Source of the DNA: an uncultured Sterolibacterium sp. | GTDB lineage: Bacteria > Pseudomonadota > Gammaproteobacteria > Burkholderiales > Rhodocyclaceae | Length of the DNA: 64,000 nucleotides | Assembly (NCBI GenBank): GCA_903904605.1 | Contig: CAIVDC010000094.1 | Span: 1 to 64,000 of the forward strand | Direction of reading: 5' to 3' | Part shown: one piece after another, positions 27,056-36,301 of the stretch | Layout of the letters: the number at the start of each line of letters is the position of its first letter | Position numbering within the stretch: position 1 is the stretch's first letter | Notes under the pieces: generated by a model | The model's database searches: none | What the model saw: only the letters and a program-made list of their open reading frames with translations | What the model was told of the DNA's origin: nothing | Made by a program: the position numbers and the translations under genes

Positions 27056-28135
27056 ATGATTTACCAGCGCGCGGCCCTGCGCGAATTCGCCAATACCGCT
27101 GTTGCCGTTTTTGTCGCGCTGTTCGCCATCTTGCTGACGACTCAACTGATTCGACTTCTTGGTCAGGCCGCGGGCGGCAAACTTGCTTCCGAGGCAGTGG
27201 TGGCCTTGCTCGGCTTCGGCGCGCTGAATTACCTGCCGGTACTGTTGTCCCTGACGCTGTTTATCGCGGTGCTGATGACCCTGTCCCGCTCCTATCGCGA
27301 TTCCGAGATGATCGTCTGGTTCTCCTGCGGCCTGCCTCTGACGGCCTGGCTGCGTCCGGTATTCATGTTCGCCCTGCCGATGGTGTTGACGATCTGTTTG
27401 TTGTCGCTGTTCCTGTCGCCGTGGGCTCTGTCAAAGAGCGTGGAATACCGGCAGAAGATGGAGAACCGGGACGATGTTTCGCAAGTTTCGCCGGGTTCGT
27501 TCCGGGAGTCGGCAGCCGCCGACAGAGTTTTTTTCGTCGAGCAGGTTGCCGGCGACGAGGCGCGGGTCAAGAACGTTTTCGTCAGTTCTGTGCAGCATGG
27601 CCATCTCGGTGTGATGGCCGCTGCGCAAGGCCACCAGCAGACCATGCCCAACGGCGATCGCTTCCTCGTGCTGGAGAACGGCCGACGCTATGAAGGCACG
27701 CCCGGGCAAGCCGATTACCGGGTGATGGAGTTCGAACGTTATGCCGTGCGTGTCGAGATACCGGAGACCCAGAGTGTGGCGGAGACCCCCAAGGGACTGA
27801 CGCTTATTGAACTGCTGCAAAAGCCGACGCCTCCCAATCTCGGCGAACTGCTCTGGCGGCTGGGCATTCCCCTGGCGGCTCTGAATTTGGCCTTTCTGGC
27901 GATACCCTTGTCGTTCGTCAACCCGCGCGCGGGTCGCACCAACAACCTGATTCTCGCCCTGCTCGCCTACATGACCTACAGTAATCTCATCAGCGTCAGC
28001 CAGGCCTGGGTGGCGCAGGGCAGGATGAACTTCGACCTCGGCGTCTGGCTGGTGCATGTCGTGATGTTCGTGATGCTCTTGCTGCTGTTCTCACGCCGGC
28101 TGATGGTCTTTTCATGGGTGCGGCTATGGCGTTGA
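27056..28135 (+). CDS. lptF: LPS export ABC transporter permease LptF
   Basis: 359 residues from ATG 27056 (MIYQRAALREFANTAVAVF). The topology is three N-terminal transmembrane helices, a periplasmic beta-jellyroll domain (about residues 130-270), and three C-terminal helices. With LptG and the ATPase LptB (elsewhere), LptF extracts lipopolysaccharide from the inner membrane. It is divergent from pepA, the usual arrangement, and overlaps lptG by ten bases. Confidence 0.95.
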   Translation: MIYQRAALREFANTAVAVFVALFAILLTTQLIRLLGQAAGGKLASEAVVALLGFGALNYLPVLLSLTLFIAVLMTLSRSYRDSEMIVWFSCGLPLTAWLRPVFMFALPMVLTICLLSLFLSPWALSKSVEYRQKMENRDDVSQVSPGSFRESAAADRVFFVEQVAGDEARVKNVFVSSVQHGHLGVMAAAQGHQQTMPNGDRFLVLENGRRYEGTPGQADYRVMEFERYAVRVEIPETQSVAETPKGLTLIELLQKPTPPNLGELLWRLGIPLAALNLAFLAIPLSFVNPRAGRTNNLILALLAYMTYSNLISVSQAWVAQGRMNFDLGVWLVHVVMFVMLLLLFSRRLMVFSWVRLWR

Positions 28136-29205
28136 AAGTCTTCGAGAGCTATTTGGCGCGGGAAATCTATGCCGCTACGGGGCTGGTGCTGGCGGCTTTT
28201 CTGCTGCTGTTCGCCTTCTTCGACCTGATCCACGAGTTTGAGTTTCTTGGCAAGGGTACCTATCAATTGCAGCACGCCTTAGGCTTCGTCCTGCTGAGTA
28301 TGCCAGGGCGCGTCTATGAGTTGTTTCCGATCGCCGTCCTGATCGGCACCCTCTACGCCCTCACCCTGCTGGCCCGCCATTCCGAGATCACGGTGCTGCG
28401 TACCTCCGGACTGTCGACGCTGGCGCTGCTGAAGACGCTGGCGCGGATTGGCATTGTCTTCATCATCCTGACTTTCGTCTTCGGCGAGTTCATTGCCCCG
28501 CCCGCGGAACGTGCCGCTCAAGCCTTGCGGCTCAAGGCAATGAGTTCAGTGGTGGGGCAGGAATTCCGCTCCGGACTGTGGGTCAAGGACGAAAGGAGTT
28601 TTGTCAACGTGCGCGAAGTCCTTCCCGACACAAGTTTGCGTGGCATTCGGATCTACGAGTTCGACGCTGACCACCAGTTGCACTCGATCAGCGAAGCCGC
28701 GGAAGGCGAGTACCTGCCACCCCAGCGCTGGCGCCTCACCGGCGTCGTCCAGACTGTTTTCGAGAACGGCATCGCGAAGGTTGTCCGGTTGCCTGAACTG
28801 GCGTGGCGTTCAGCTCTCAATCCGAATATCCTGTCGGTGCTCATGGTGGTGCCGGAACGCATGTCCTTCGTCAATCTCTTCCTGTATGTCCGCCATCTTG
28901 AGGAGAACCAGCAGAAGGCGCAACGCTACGTCATCGCGCTGTGGAAAAAACTGGTCTATCCCCTTGCCGTGCTGGTGATGATGGCGCTGGCCTTGCCCTT
29001 CGCTTACCTGCAGGACCGCATGGGCGCCGTCAGCATCAAAGTGTTCGCCGGAATCATGCTCGGCATCACCTTCCATATGCTCAATGGATTATTTTCCAGT
29101 CTTGGCGTGATCAACAGCTGGCCGCCGTTCTATTCGGCGATCACGCCCAGTGCGCTGTTCCTGTTGATGGCGGCGGGGCTGATCTGGTGGGTGGAGCGGA
29201 GATAG
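28126..29205 (+). CDS. lptG: LPS export ABC transporter permease LptG
   Basis: 359 residues with the same 3-TM / jellyroll / 3-TM layout as LptF. ATG 28126 (MALKVFESYLAREIYAATG) matches the usual LptG start; an in-frame ATG at 28114 is possible. The SFVNLFLYVRHLEENQQKAQRY segment before the last helices is characteristic. It ends 30 bases from the convergent RDD gene. Confidence 0.95.
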   Translation: MALKVFESYLAREIYAATGLVLAAFLLLFAFFDLIHEFEFLGKGTYQLQHALGFVLLSMPGRVYELFPIAVLIGTLYALTLLARHSEITVLRTSGLSTLALLKTLARIGIVFIILTFVFGEFIAPPAERAAQALRLKAMSSVVGQEFRSGLWVKDERSFVNVREVLPDTSLRGIRIYEFDADHQLHSISEAAEGEYLPPQRWRLTGVVQTVFENGIAKVVRLPELAWRSALNPNILSVLMVVPERMSFVNLFLYVRHLEENQQKAQRYVIALWKKLVYPLAVLVMMALALPFAYLQDRMGAVSIKVFAGIMLGITFHMLNGLFSSLGVINSWPPFYSAITPSALFLLMAAGLIWWVERR

Positions 29206-29234
29206 CACTATTGCTCCTGCGCCGCCCACAGCAC

Positions 29235-29729
29235 TTACGCTGTTCCCGTCTTGGGGCGGCCGGGCGTCTGGGGCAAGGTCTTGAAGACGATGCACGTGCC
29301 GGCCAGGCGGTCGTGGAGGAACTGGCGATCGCGATCGAAGATCGCCCAGATTATTCCGGCGCCGAAGAACAGCAGGGAAAACCAGGAGAGCGCAAAGCGC
29401 AGCAATGCCTGGGGAAGGCTCACCGCAACACCGCCGGTGCAGCTTACCAGATGCAGTCTCCAGGTTTGCATTGCCAGCGTCTGGCCGCCGTGACACCAGA
29501 GCCAGCAGAAGTAGACCGCCAGCGTCAGGATGAGGTGCAGTAATTCCACCCAGCCGGGCGCCGTAATCTGCCAGATCATGCCAAGCAGCAGATAGGGCAG
29601 CATGAAGGTGGCCGATAGCACGCCGATCAGGAGCAGGCTTTCGTAGGCCATGCTGGCCAGTCGGCGGCGGATGTTCGGGCGGGCCGTCGGCGACCAGGGC
29701 GATGCCCTTTGCGCCGGAGCCAAGGCCAT
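29235..29729 (-). CDS. RDD-family membrane protein
   Basis: 164 residues with three to four hydrophobic helices. The RDD motif is seen as RRRLASMAYESLLLIG near residues 21-36, with the matching distal FDRDRQFLHDRLAGT near 130-144. RDD proteins are small inner-membrane proteins of mostly unknown transport or sensing role. The ATG at 29729 overlaps the upstream gene's stop (TAATG), making it the last member of the sigma-factor operon. Confidence 0.85.
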   Translation of the reverse strand: MALAPAQRASPWSPTARPNIRRRLASMAYESLLLIGVLSATFMLPYLLLGMIWQITAPGWVELLHLILTLAVYFCWLWCHGGQTLAMQTWRLHLVSCTGGVAVSLPQALLRFALSWFSLLFFGAGIIWAIFDRDRQFLHDRLAGTCIVFKTLPQTPGRPKTGTA

Positions 29730-30253
29730 TATTGTTGAGTCGGCGCCGCAGGCGCTACCGTGATGGGGGCCGGGGCCGGCGCCAGGGTTGTGGCGGCCGA
29801 TTTTCCGCCAGCGATCTTGGACTGCGGCTTACGCTTCGCGCTTTGCTTCAGCCGCTCCTTTTCCGCTTCCGGCAATTCCTCGTATTCCTGCCATTTCTTA
29901 TTGATTTCTTGCCGCAGTTCGGGAGGCGCTTGTTTCAAATTCTTGAACTGCTCGCGGACCTGCGTGCGCTCTTCCGGCGTCAGTTTGACCCATGCCTGCA
30001 TGCGGCGCTGCATGCGCTGCTGCTCCGGCGGCGACAGCGCCGGGTAGTGGCGGACGATGCCTAGCCATTTCTTGCGCCGATAGGACTCGAGCTTATCCCA
30101 CTCGAGCGACAGCGGCGCCAGAATCTCCCTCTGCTGAGGGGACAGTTCCACCCACTTTGGCTGTTTGAGCGAGGGAACGGCGGCGCCGACCGGAAAAGTG
30201 AGCGCGACGAGCAGCGCTACTGCCGCTGCGATTGAGAGGAATGCTCGAGCCAT
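29729..30253 (-). CDS. DUF3106 secreted protein
   Basis: 174 residues: a signal peptide (about 1-24, VGAA), then a charged helical region with repeated segments of the form W..LSPQQR / ALSPPEQQRM / KLTPEERTQ typical of DUF3106, and an Ala/Pro-rich tail from about 150. The helical repeats resemble those of periplasmic metal- or stress-sensing proteins such as CpxP/Spy/ZraP, but homology is not established. The start lies 37 bases inside the preceding gene. It is encoded with a sigma factor, which suggests envelope-stress function by inference. Confidence 0.85.
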   Translation of the reverse strand: MARAFLSIAAAVALLVALTFPVGAAVPSLKQPKWVELSPQQREILAPLSLEWDKLESYRRKKWLGIVRHYPALSPPEQQRMQRRMQAWVKLTPEERTQVREQFKNLKQAPPELRQEINKKWQEYEELPEAEKERLKQSAKRKPQSKIAGGKSAATTLAPAPAPITVAPAAPTQQ

Positions 30254-30609
30254 GCGCGGAAGCCGTGGTCCAGATAGGCATTTATCGGCAGATCGTCAGC
30301 CAAAAGTGCGCTGTCGACTTCTGCGTTTTCCGCCGCCTGTTGGAAATTGTTCCAGTAGTAGGTGCCGATGACACCCAGAACGAGGGTAGCCAGCATTGCC
30401 AGCGTGCGCGCCTGAGGCAGCAGCACTTCGCTGGCGAAATGACCAAGACCGGCCAGGCTCAACCCTGCGATGGCCACCTTCTGACGGTTCAAGGCATGCT
30501 GCCGCGCCGCTCGCAGTCTGTCGCGGGTGCGGCGGTCAAGCTTCTCGGTGCCTTGGTCGAGGGCCAGCCCGAGTTTATGGGCAAGTTCGTCGTGGGATTC
30601 GCGGTTCAT
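30217..30609 (-). CDS. DUF3619 membrane protein, possible anti-sigma factor
   Basis: 130 residues from ATG 30609. A soluble, charged N-terminus (MNRESHDELAHKLGLALDQG...) precedes one clear transmembrane helix near residues 63-82 (TLAMLATLVLGVIGTYYW) and a short periplasmic tail ending DDLPINAYLDHGFRAWLEHS. The ATG overlaps the sigma-factor stop. A cytoplasmic domain plus single helix encoded directly after a sigma factor is the layout of anti-sigma factors, but this is inference from order and topology only. Confidence 0.82.
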   Translation of the reverse strand: MNRESHDELAHKLGLALDQGTEKLDRRTRDRLRAARQHALNRQKVAIAGLSLAGLGHFASEVLLPQARTLAMLATLVLGVIGTYYWNNFQQAAENAEVDSALLADDLPINAYLDHGFRAWLEHSSQSQRQ

Positions 30610-31166
30610 AGTGTTATGCCTTTTGCCCTGAGCGCGGCTGCCAGAGTCTGGGTTGCCCGCGAGCAATGGGTCTTTACGCTACCATCAGAGCAACCCATCG
30701 CAGCAGCCGTCTCAGCGATGTCCATGTCCTCCCAATAACGCATGAGGAAGGCTTCCCGTTGACGTTGCGGCAGTTTCTTCACCTCTTCCTCAATAATGGC
30801 AAGTACTTGCGATTGTTCGAGGCTGGCATGCGGAGTCTGAATATTGGACCCCTCATGGGCCTGCAAAGTTTCCAGGGGGTCGGCATCCTCGTCGTCAGCG
30901 GGCGTAAACGACGAGAGCAGCGTAGTCCAAATCGAGCGCACCTTCTGGCGCCGGTAGAAGTCCCGGATGGTGTTCTGCAGGATGCGTTGAAACAGCATCG
31001 GCAACTCGGCTGGCGGTTTGTCCCCATATTTTTCGGAAAGTTTCAGCATCGCGTCCTGGACGATGTCGAGGGCCTGATCTTCGCCGTGCACGGCGAACAG
31101 CGCCTGCTTGAAGGCGCGCCGCTCGACGCCGGCGAGAAAGTCAGATAGTTCCGTTCTGGTTGCCAG
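30606..31166 (-). CDS. RNA polymerase sigma factor of the sigma-70/ECF type
   Basis: 186 residues when started at 31166. Region 2 is seen in AVHGEDQALDIVQDAMLKLSEKY and the following LFQRILQNTIRDFYRRQKVRS; region 4 is KLPQRQREAFLMRYWEDMDIAETAAAMGCSDGSVKTH, with its helix-turn-helix. The first standard start codon, GTG 31091, would cut away the first helix of region 2. The only in-frame candidate that keeps it is CTG 31166, with GAGGA a few bases upstream and a stop codon just before. The order sigma, DUF3619, DUF3106, RDD is a compact operon. Confidence 0.87.
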   Translation of the reverse strand: MATRTELSDFLAGVERRAFKQALFAVHGEDQALDIVQDAMLKLSEKYGDKPPAELPMLFQRILQNTIRDFYRRQKVRSIWTTLLSSFTPADDEDADPLETLQAHEGSNIQTPHASLEQSQVLAIIEEEVKKLPQRQREAFLMRYWEDMDIAETAAAMGCSDGSVKTHCSRATQTLAAALRAKGITL

Positions 31167-31238
31167 GAGAAATCCTCAAACGCTACGACGGCCTAGCCGC
31201 CCTGGGCGCGAATTCGGGATGGTTTCGCTGCTAATGCC

Positions 31239-31267
31239 TTGACCAAATCCGGTCGAGCCAGTAAGGT
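31239..31267 (+). promoter_or_regulatory. Probable sigma-70 promoter for ilvBNC
   Basis: TTGACC (31239-31244), a 17-base spacer, and TAAGGT (31262-31267), 41 bases before the ilvB ATG. The -35 is good and the -10 weak. The 142-base intergenic region also serves the divergent sigma-factor gene. No leader peptide rich in branched-chain residues is visible. Confidence 0.4.
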
Positions 31268-31308
31268 TACACGTTTCTTCGGACGAAATCCGTGTTTCGG
31301 GTAAAGCG

Positions 31309-33018
31309 ATGTTATTGACTGGTGCGGAAATTGTAATCAGGTGCCTGCAGGAAGAGAAGGTCGAATTTGTCTTCGGCTATCCCGGCGGGTCGGTTCTGTA
31401 TATCTACGATGAACTGTTCAAGCAGGACAAGTTCAAGCACGTCCTGGTCCGTCACGAGCAGGCGGCGGTGCACGCGGCGGACGCCTATTCGCGCTCGTCG
31501 CAGAAGGTCGGTGTCTGCCTGGTGACCTCGGGTCCGGGCGTGACCAATGCCGTGACCGGCATCGCCACCGCCTACATGGATTCGATTCCGCTGGTGGTCA
31601 TCACCGGCCAGGTGCCGACGGCCTATATCGGTCAGGATGCCTTTCAGGAATGTGACACGGTCGGCATCACCCGCCCCTGCGTCAAGCACAATTTTCTGGT
31701 CAAGGACGTCAAGGATCTCGCCACGACGATCAAGAAAGCCTTCTATCTTGCCAAGACCGGCCGTCCGGGTCCGGTACTGGTCGATATTCCGAAGGACGTC
31801 ACCAACCACAAGTGCGAATTCGACTATCCGAAGAACATCGTGATGCGCTCCTATAACCCCGTCATCAAGGGGCACTCAGGGCAGATCAAGAAGGCCATGC
31901 AGCTCCTGCTTGATGCCAAAAGGCCCATGGTCTACGCGGGCGGCGGCGTGATCCTGTCGGATGCGGCGGAGACGCTGACCAAACTGGTCAAGAAGCTAGG
32001 CTTCCCGATCACCAATACCCTGATGGGCCTGGGCGGCTATCCGGGCACCGACCAGCAGTTCGTCGGCATGCTAGGCATGCATGGAACCGTCGAGGCCAAC
32101 ATGGCGATGCAGCATTGCGACGTCCTTCTTGCCATCGGCGCGCGCTTCGATGACCGCGTCATCGGCAACCCGGCGCATTTCAACGAGGAATCGCGCAAGA
32201 TCATCCATATCGATATCGATCCTTCGTCGATATCCAAGCGCGTCAAGGTCGATGTGCCCATCGTCGGCAATGTGCCCGACGTGCTGGAGGACATGCTGAA
32301 GCTGATCGAAGTCGCCGAGGCCCGGTCGGATGCCAAGGCGCTTGCCGCCTGGTGGCTGCAAATAAAGGAATGGCGAGCCAAGAACTGCCTCAAGTACAAG
32401 CAGAACAGCAACGTCATCATGCCGCAGTACGTCATAGAAAAGCTCTACGAGGTCACAGGAGGGGATGCGTTTATCACCTCGGACGTCGGCCAGCACCAAC
32501 TGTGGGCTGCGCAGTACTACAAGTTCGACAAGCCGCGTCGCTGGATCAACTCCGGCGGGCTTGGCACCATGGGCTTCGGCCTGCCGGCGGCGATGGGCAC
32601 GCGCTTTGCCAATCCCGACGCGACGGTGGCCTGCGTCACCGGCGAGGCCTCGATCCAGATGTGCATCCAGGAACTTTCGACCTGCAAGCAGTATCGCCTG
32701 CCGATCAAGATCATCAACCTCAACAATCGCTACCTCGGCATGGTGCGGCAATGGCAGGAAATGTTCCACGGCAACCGTTACGCCGAGTCGTATATCAATG
32801 CCCTTCCCGACTTCGTCAAACTGGCCGAGGCCTACGGTCACGTCGGCATGCAAATCACCCAGCCCGGGGATGTCGAGCCGGCGTTGCGCCGCGCCTTCAC
32901 CGAGCACCGGAACGACCTTGTCTTCCTGGACTTCATCACCGACCAGACCGCGAATGTCTTCCCTATGGTGGCGGCGGGCAAGGGACTGTCCCAGATGATA
33001 CTGGCCGAAGATCTGTGA
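31309..33018 (+). CDS. ilvB: Acetolactate synthase large subunit
   Basis: 569 residues, normal for the family. The ThDP-binding N-terminal domain has FGYPGG and the catalytic glutamate in RHEQAAVHAADAYSR (near residues 45-59). A central FAD-binding domain and a C-terminal ThDP/Mg domain (GEASIQMCIQELSTC...NNRYLGMVRQWQ) follow. It condenses two pyruvates to acetolactate, or pyruvate with 2-oxobutyrate, at the head of valine, leucine and isoleucine synthesis. The regulatory subunit ilvN and reductoisomerase ilvC follow in order. Confidence 0.96.
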   Translation: MLLTGAEIVIRCLQEEKVEFVFGYPGGSVLYIYDELFKQDKFKHVLVRHEQAAVHAADAYSRSSQKVGVCLVTSGPGVTNAVTGIATAYMDSIPLVVITGQVPTAYIGQDAFQECDTVGITRPCVKHNFLVKDVKDLATTIKKAFYLAKTGRPGPVLVDIPKDVTNHKCEFDYPKNIVMRSYNPVIKGHSGQIKKAMQLLLDAKRPMVYAGGGVILSDAAETLTKLVKKLGFPITNTLMGLGGYPGTDQQFVGMLGMHGTVEANMAMQHCDVLLAIGARFDDRVIGNPAHFNEESRKIIHIDIDPSSISKRVKVDVPIVGNVPDVLEDMLKLIEVAEARSDAKALAAWWLQIKEWRAKNCLKYKQNSNVIMPQYVIEKLYEVTGGDAFITSDVGQHQLWAAQYYKFDKPRRWINSGGLGTMGFGLPAAMGTRFANPDATVACVTGEASIQMCIQELSTCKQYRLPIKIINLNNRYLGMVRQWQEMFHGNRYAESYINALPDFVKLAEAYGHVGMQITQPGDVEPALRRAFTEHRNDLVFLDFITDQTANVFPMVAAGKGLSQMILAEDL

Positions 33019-33035
33019 CGCGCTAGGACCCCATC

Positions 33036-33527
33036 ATGAGACATATCATTTCGATTCTTTTGGAAAACGAAGCCGGCGCGCTGTCGCGCGTGTCAGGCCT
33101 GTTCTCGGCGCGCGCCTTCAACATCGAGTCGCTGACCGTGGCACCGACCGAAGACGCTTCACTGTCGCGCATGACCATCGTCAGCGTCGGCTCCGACGAC
33201 GTCATCGAGCAGATCACCAAGCAATTGAACAAGCTGATCGAGGTGGTCAAGGTCGTGGACCTGTCGGAGGCCCCTCACATCGAGCGCGAACTGATGCTGG
33301 TGAAAGTGCGCGCCATCGGCAAGGATCGCGAGGAAATGAAGCGCGTCGCCGACATATTCCGCGGCCGCATCATTGATGTCACGGAATCCACCTATGTCGT
33401 CGAGTTGACCGGCAACACGTCCAAGCTCGATGCCTTTATCGAGGCGATCGACCGCACGCTGATACTCGAGGCCGTGCGTACGGGCGTCTGCGGCATCGGG
33501 CGAGGCGACCGGATTCTCAGGGTCTGA
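33036..33527 (+). CDS. ilvN: Acetolactate synthase small (regulatory) subunit
   Basis: 163 residues. The N-terminal ACT domain (HIISILLENEAGALSRVSGLFSARAFNIESL) is followed by the C-terminal small-subunit domain (about residues 80-160). It confers valine feedback inhibition on the IlvB catalytic subunit encoded 17 bases upstream. Confidence 0.96.
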   Translation: MRHIISILLENEAGALSRVSGLFSARAFNIESLTVAPTEDASLSRMTIVSVGSDDVIEQITKQLNKLIEVVKVVDLSEAPHIERELMLVKVRAIGKDREEMKRVADIFRGRIIDVTESTYVVELTGNTSKLDAFIEAIDRTLILEAVRTGVCGIGRGDRILRV

Positions 33528-33532
33528 TGCAG

Positions 33533-34648
<1,116 letters not shown>

Positions 34649-34652
34649 CCAG

Positions 34653-35297
34653 GTGTCGGCCTACCCCCATCCGCCCATCGCCCGCGAGGGTTGGCTGTTT
34701 CTGGGCATCGCCTTTGGCCTTGCCCTGATCGTGACCGGCGCTGCCGGTTTCCTGTGGGCTACCCCGCCGTGGCTGTTTTTTGCCTTCTGCGTCCAGTTCT
34801 TCCGGGATCCGGCGCGGCCTATTGCGGGAAATGCCCGGAGCGTGCTGGCGCCAGCGGACGGCCGCATTGTCGCTGTCGAGCCTGCCCATGACCCTTGGCT
34901 GCAGCGTGATGCGCTGAAAGTCAGCGTGTTCATGAACGTGTTCAATGTTCACTCCAACCGAAGTCCGGTCGATGGCGAGGTGAGGCAACGCTGGTACCAT
35001 CCCGGCAAGTTCTTCAGTGCCAACCTCGACAAGGCGTCGATCGAGAACGAACGAAATGCGCTGTGGATCAGGACAGCCGATGGCCGGGACATTACCTGCG
35101 TCCAGGTGGCCGGGCTGATCGCGCGGCGCATCTTGTGCTATGTCGATCAGGGAACAAGTTTGTTGCGCGGTCAGCGCTATGGATTCATCCGTTTCGGTTC
35201 GCGCGTCGACGTCTATCTGCCGCTTGACGCCCTGGTCAACGTGACGATAGGCGACAAGGTGAGCGCGTCCGCGACCATCCTTGCGGAACTGCCATGA
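34653..35297 (+). CDS. psd: Phosphatidylserine decarboxylase proenzyme (short type)
   Basis: 214 residues from GTG 34653, four bases after ilvC. A hydrophobic N-terminal segment (about 20-45) is followed by the decarboxylase domain. The self-cleavage site is the Gly-Ser in [12 protein letters not shown] near residues 175-186, where the serine becomes the pyruvoyl cofactor. It converts phosphatidylserine to phosphatidylethanolamine. The next gene, pssA, makes its substrate. Confidence 0.94.
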   Translation: MSAYPHPPIAREGWLFLGIAFGLALIVTGAAGFLWATPPWLFFAFCVQFFRDPARPIAGNARSVLAPADGRIVAVEPAHDPWLQRDALKVSVFMNVFNVHSNRSPVDGEVRQRWYHPGKFFSANLDKASIENERNALWIRTADGRDITCVQVAGLIARRILCYVDQGTSLLRGQRYGFIRFGSRVDVYLPLDALVNVTIGDKVSASATILAELP

Positions 35298-35310
35298 GAT
35301 TGGGGCTGCC

Positions 35311-36087
35311 GTGCCGGTGATTCGGCCCCGCAAGGCGCTGATGAATCCCGAAATGCGTCGGCGCGGCATCTACATCCTGCCCAACCTGTTTACCACGGCG
35401 GCGCTGTTCGCCGGTTTTTACGCCATTGTCCAGGCGATGAACGAGAATTTCGAGCAGTCGTCCGTGGCTATCTTTATCGCCATGGTGCTCGATGGACTGG
35501 ACGGTCGCGTGGCACGGCTTACCCATACCCAGAGCGCTTTCGGCGCCGAGTACGATTCCCTCTCCGACATGGTGTCGTTCGGCGTCGCCCCTGCGCTGGT
35601 GATCTACGAATGGGCCCTGAAGGGCATGGGCAAGCTCGGCTGGATCGCAGCCTTCATCTACTGCGCAGGAGCCGCGCTGCGTCTGGCCCGGTTCAATACC
35701 AACATCGATGTCGTGGACAAGCGCTACTTCCAGGGACTGCCGAGTCCGGCAGCGGCGGCGCTGGTTGCCGGCCTGGTCTGGGTTCTCCTCGACTTGGGCT
35801 ACAAGGGAGAACAGGCGCGTTGGTACGCCTGCGTGCTGACCATTTTTGCCGGCATCACCATGGTCAGCAACGTCCGCTTCTGGAGCGGCAAGGATATCAA
35901 TCTGCGGCGCAGTGTGCCCTTCATGGTGGTACCGGCCATCGTCCTCGCTTACATGCTGTTGTCCAGCTATCCCCAAGGCGTGCTGTTTGCGCTGTTCCTC
36001 GGCTATGCGCTATCCGGCTACGTCATGGCGGCGTGGCAGTGGCTGCGCCGGCGCAAGGGTGTCGATAACCGGGAACGGGTGGGTTGA
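35311..36087 (+). CDS. pssA: CDP-diacylglycerol-serine O-phosphatidyltransferase
   Basis: 258 residues from GTG 35311 (ATG 35341 is the alternative start). The CDP-alcohol phosphotransferase motif DGxxAR...G...D...D is seen as LDGLDGRVARLTHTQSAFGAEYDSLSD near residues 59-85. About seven transmembrane helices follow, and the C-terminus ends in a basic stretch. It makes phosphatidylserine from CDP-diacylglycerol and serine; psd, immediately upstream, then decarboxylates the product. Confidence 0.94.
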   Translation: MPVIRPRKALMNPEMRRRGIYILPNLFTTAALFAGFYAIVQAMNENFEQSSVAIFIAMVLDGLDGRVARLTHTQSAFGAEYDSLSDMVSFGVAPALVIYEWALKGMGKLGWIAAFIYCAGAALRLARFNTNIDVVDKRYFQGLPSPAAAALVAGLVWVLLDLGYKGEQARWYACVLTIFAGITMVSNVRFWSGKDINLRRSVPFMVVPAIVLAYMLLSSYPQGVLFALFLGYALSGYVMAAWQWLRRRKGVDNRERVG

Positions 36088-36113
36088 CGTGGCCGTGCTT
36101 TGGCGTTTATAGT
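36084..36113 (+). promoter_or_regulatory. Sigma-70 promoter for leuA
   Basis: TTGACG (36084-36089), an 18-base spacer, and TATAGT (36108-36113), overlapping the pssA stop. Both hexamers are close to consensus. The predicted transcription start is near 36120, which gives leuA its own mRNA with a leader of about 180 bases. Confidence 0.6.
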
Positions 36114-36119
36114 TTGGCC

Positions 36120-36203
36120 ATGGTTGCCTCGATGTTGTTTTCCGCCCTGTTTCTCATCCTCTCCGGCCTGTTCGCCGAGAGGCTGCTGCGCCCCGCGCGC
36201 TAA
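36120..36203 (+). CDS. Possible 27-codon leader peptide upstream of leuA
   Basis: ATG 36120 to TAA 36203 encodes 27 residues, seven of them leucine (MVASMLFSALFLILSGLF, then AERLLRPAR). The predicted start of the leuA transcript nearly coincides with this ATG, so any translation would be leaderless; no ribosome-binding site is visible. A hairpin lies downstream at 36238-36260. It could be an attenuation peptide sensing leucine, a small membrane peptide, or a chance frame. Confidence 0.25.
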   Translation: MVASMLFSALFLILSGLFAERLLRPAR

Positions 36204-36237
36204 ATCCCCTTCCCCACAATTCGGTTTGACCCAACGC

Positions 36238-36260
36238 CGCCTGGCAGCCAGCTGCCGGCG
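36238..36260 (+). other. Hairpin in the leuA 5' leader
   Basis: GGCAG / CTGCC (36243-36247 with 36252-36256) extended by CGCC / GGCG pairing around a single bulged T; the loop is CCAG. No T-run follows, so it is not an intrinsic terminator by itself. It lies 42 bases before the leuA start. Confidence 0.4.
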
Positions 36261-36301
36261 CCGCGAACCCACGCTTCGATGCGGCTTTCCAGGAGATGAC
36301 G

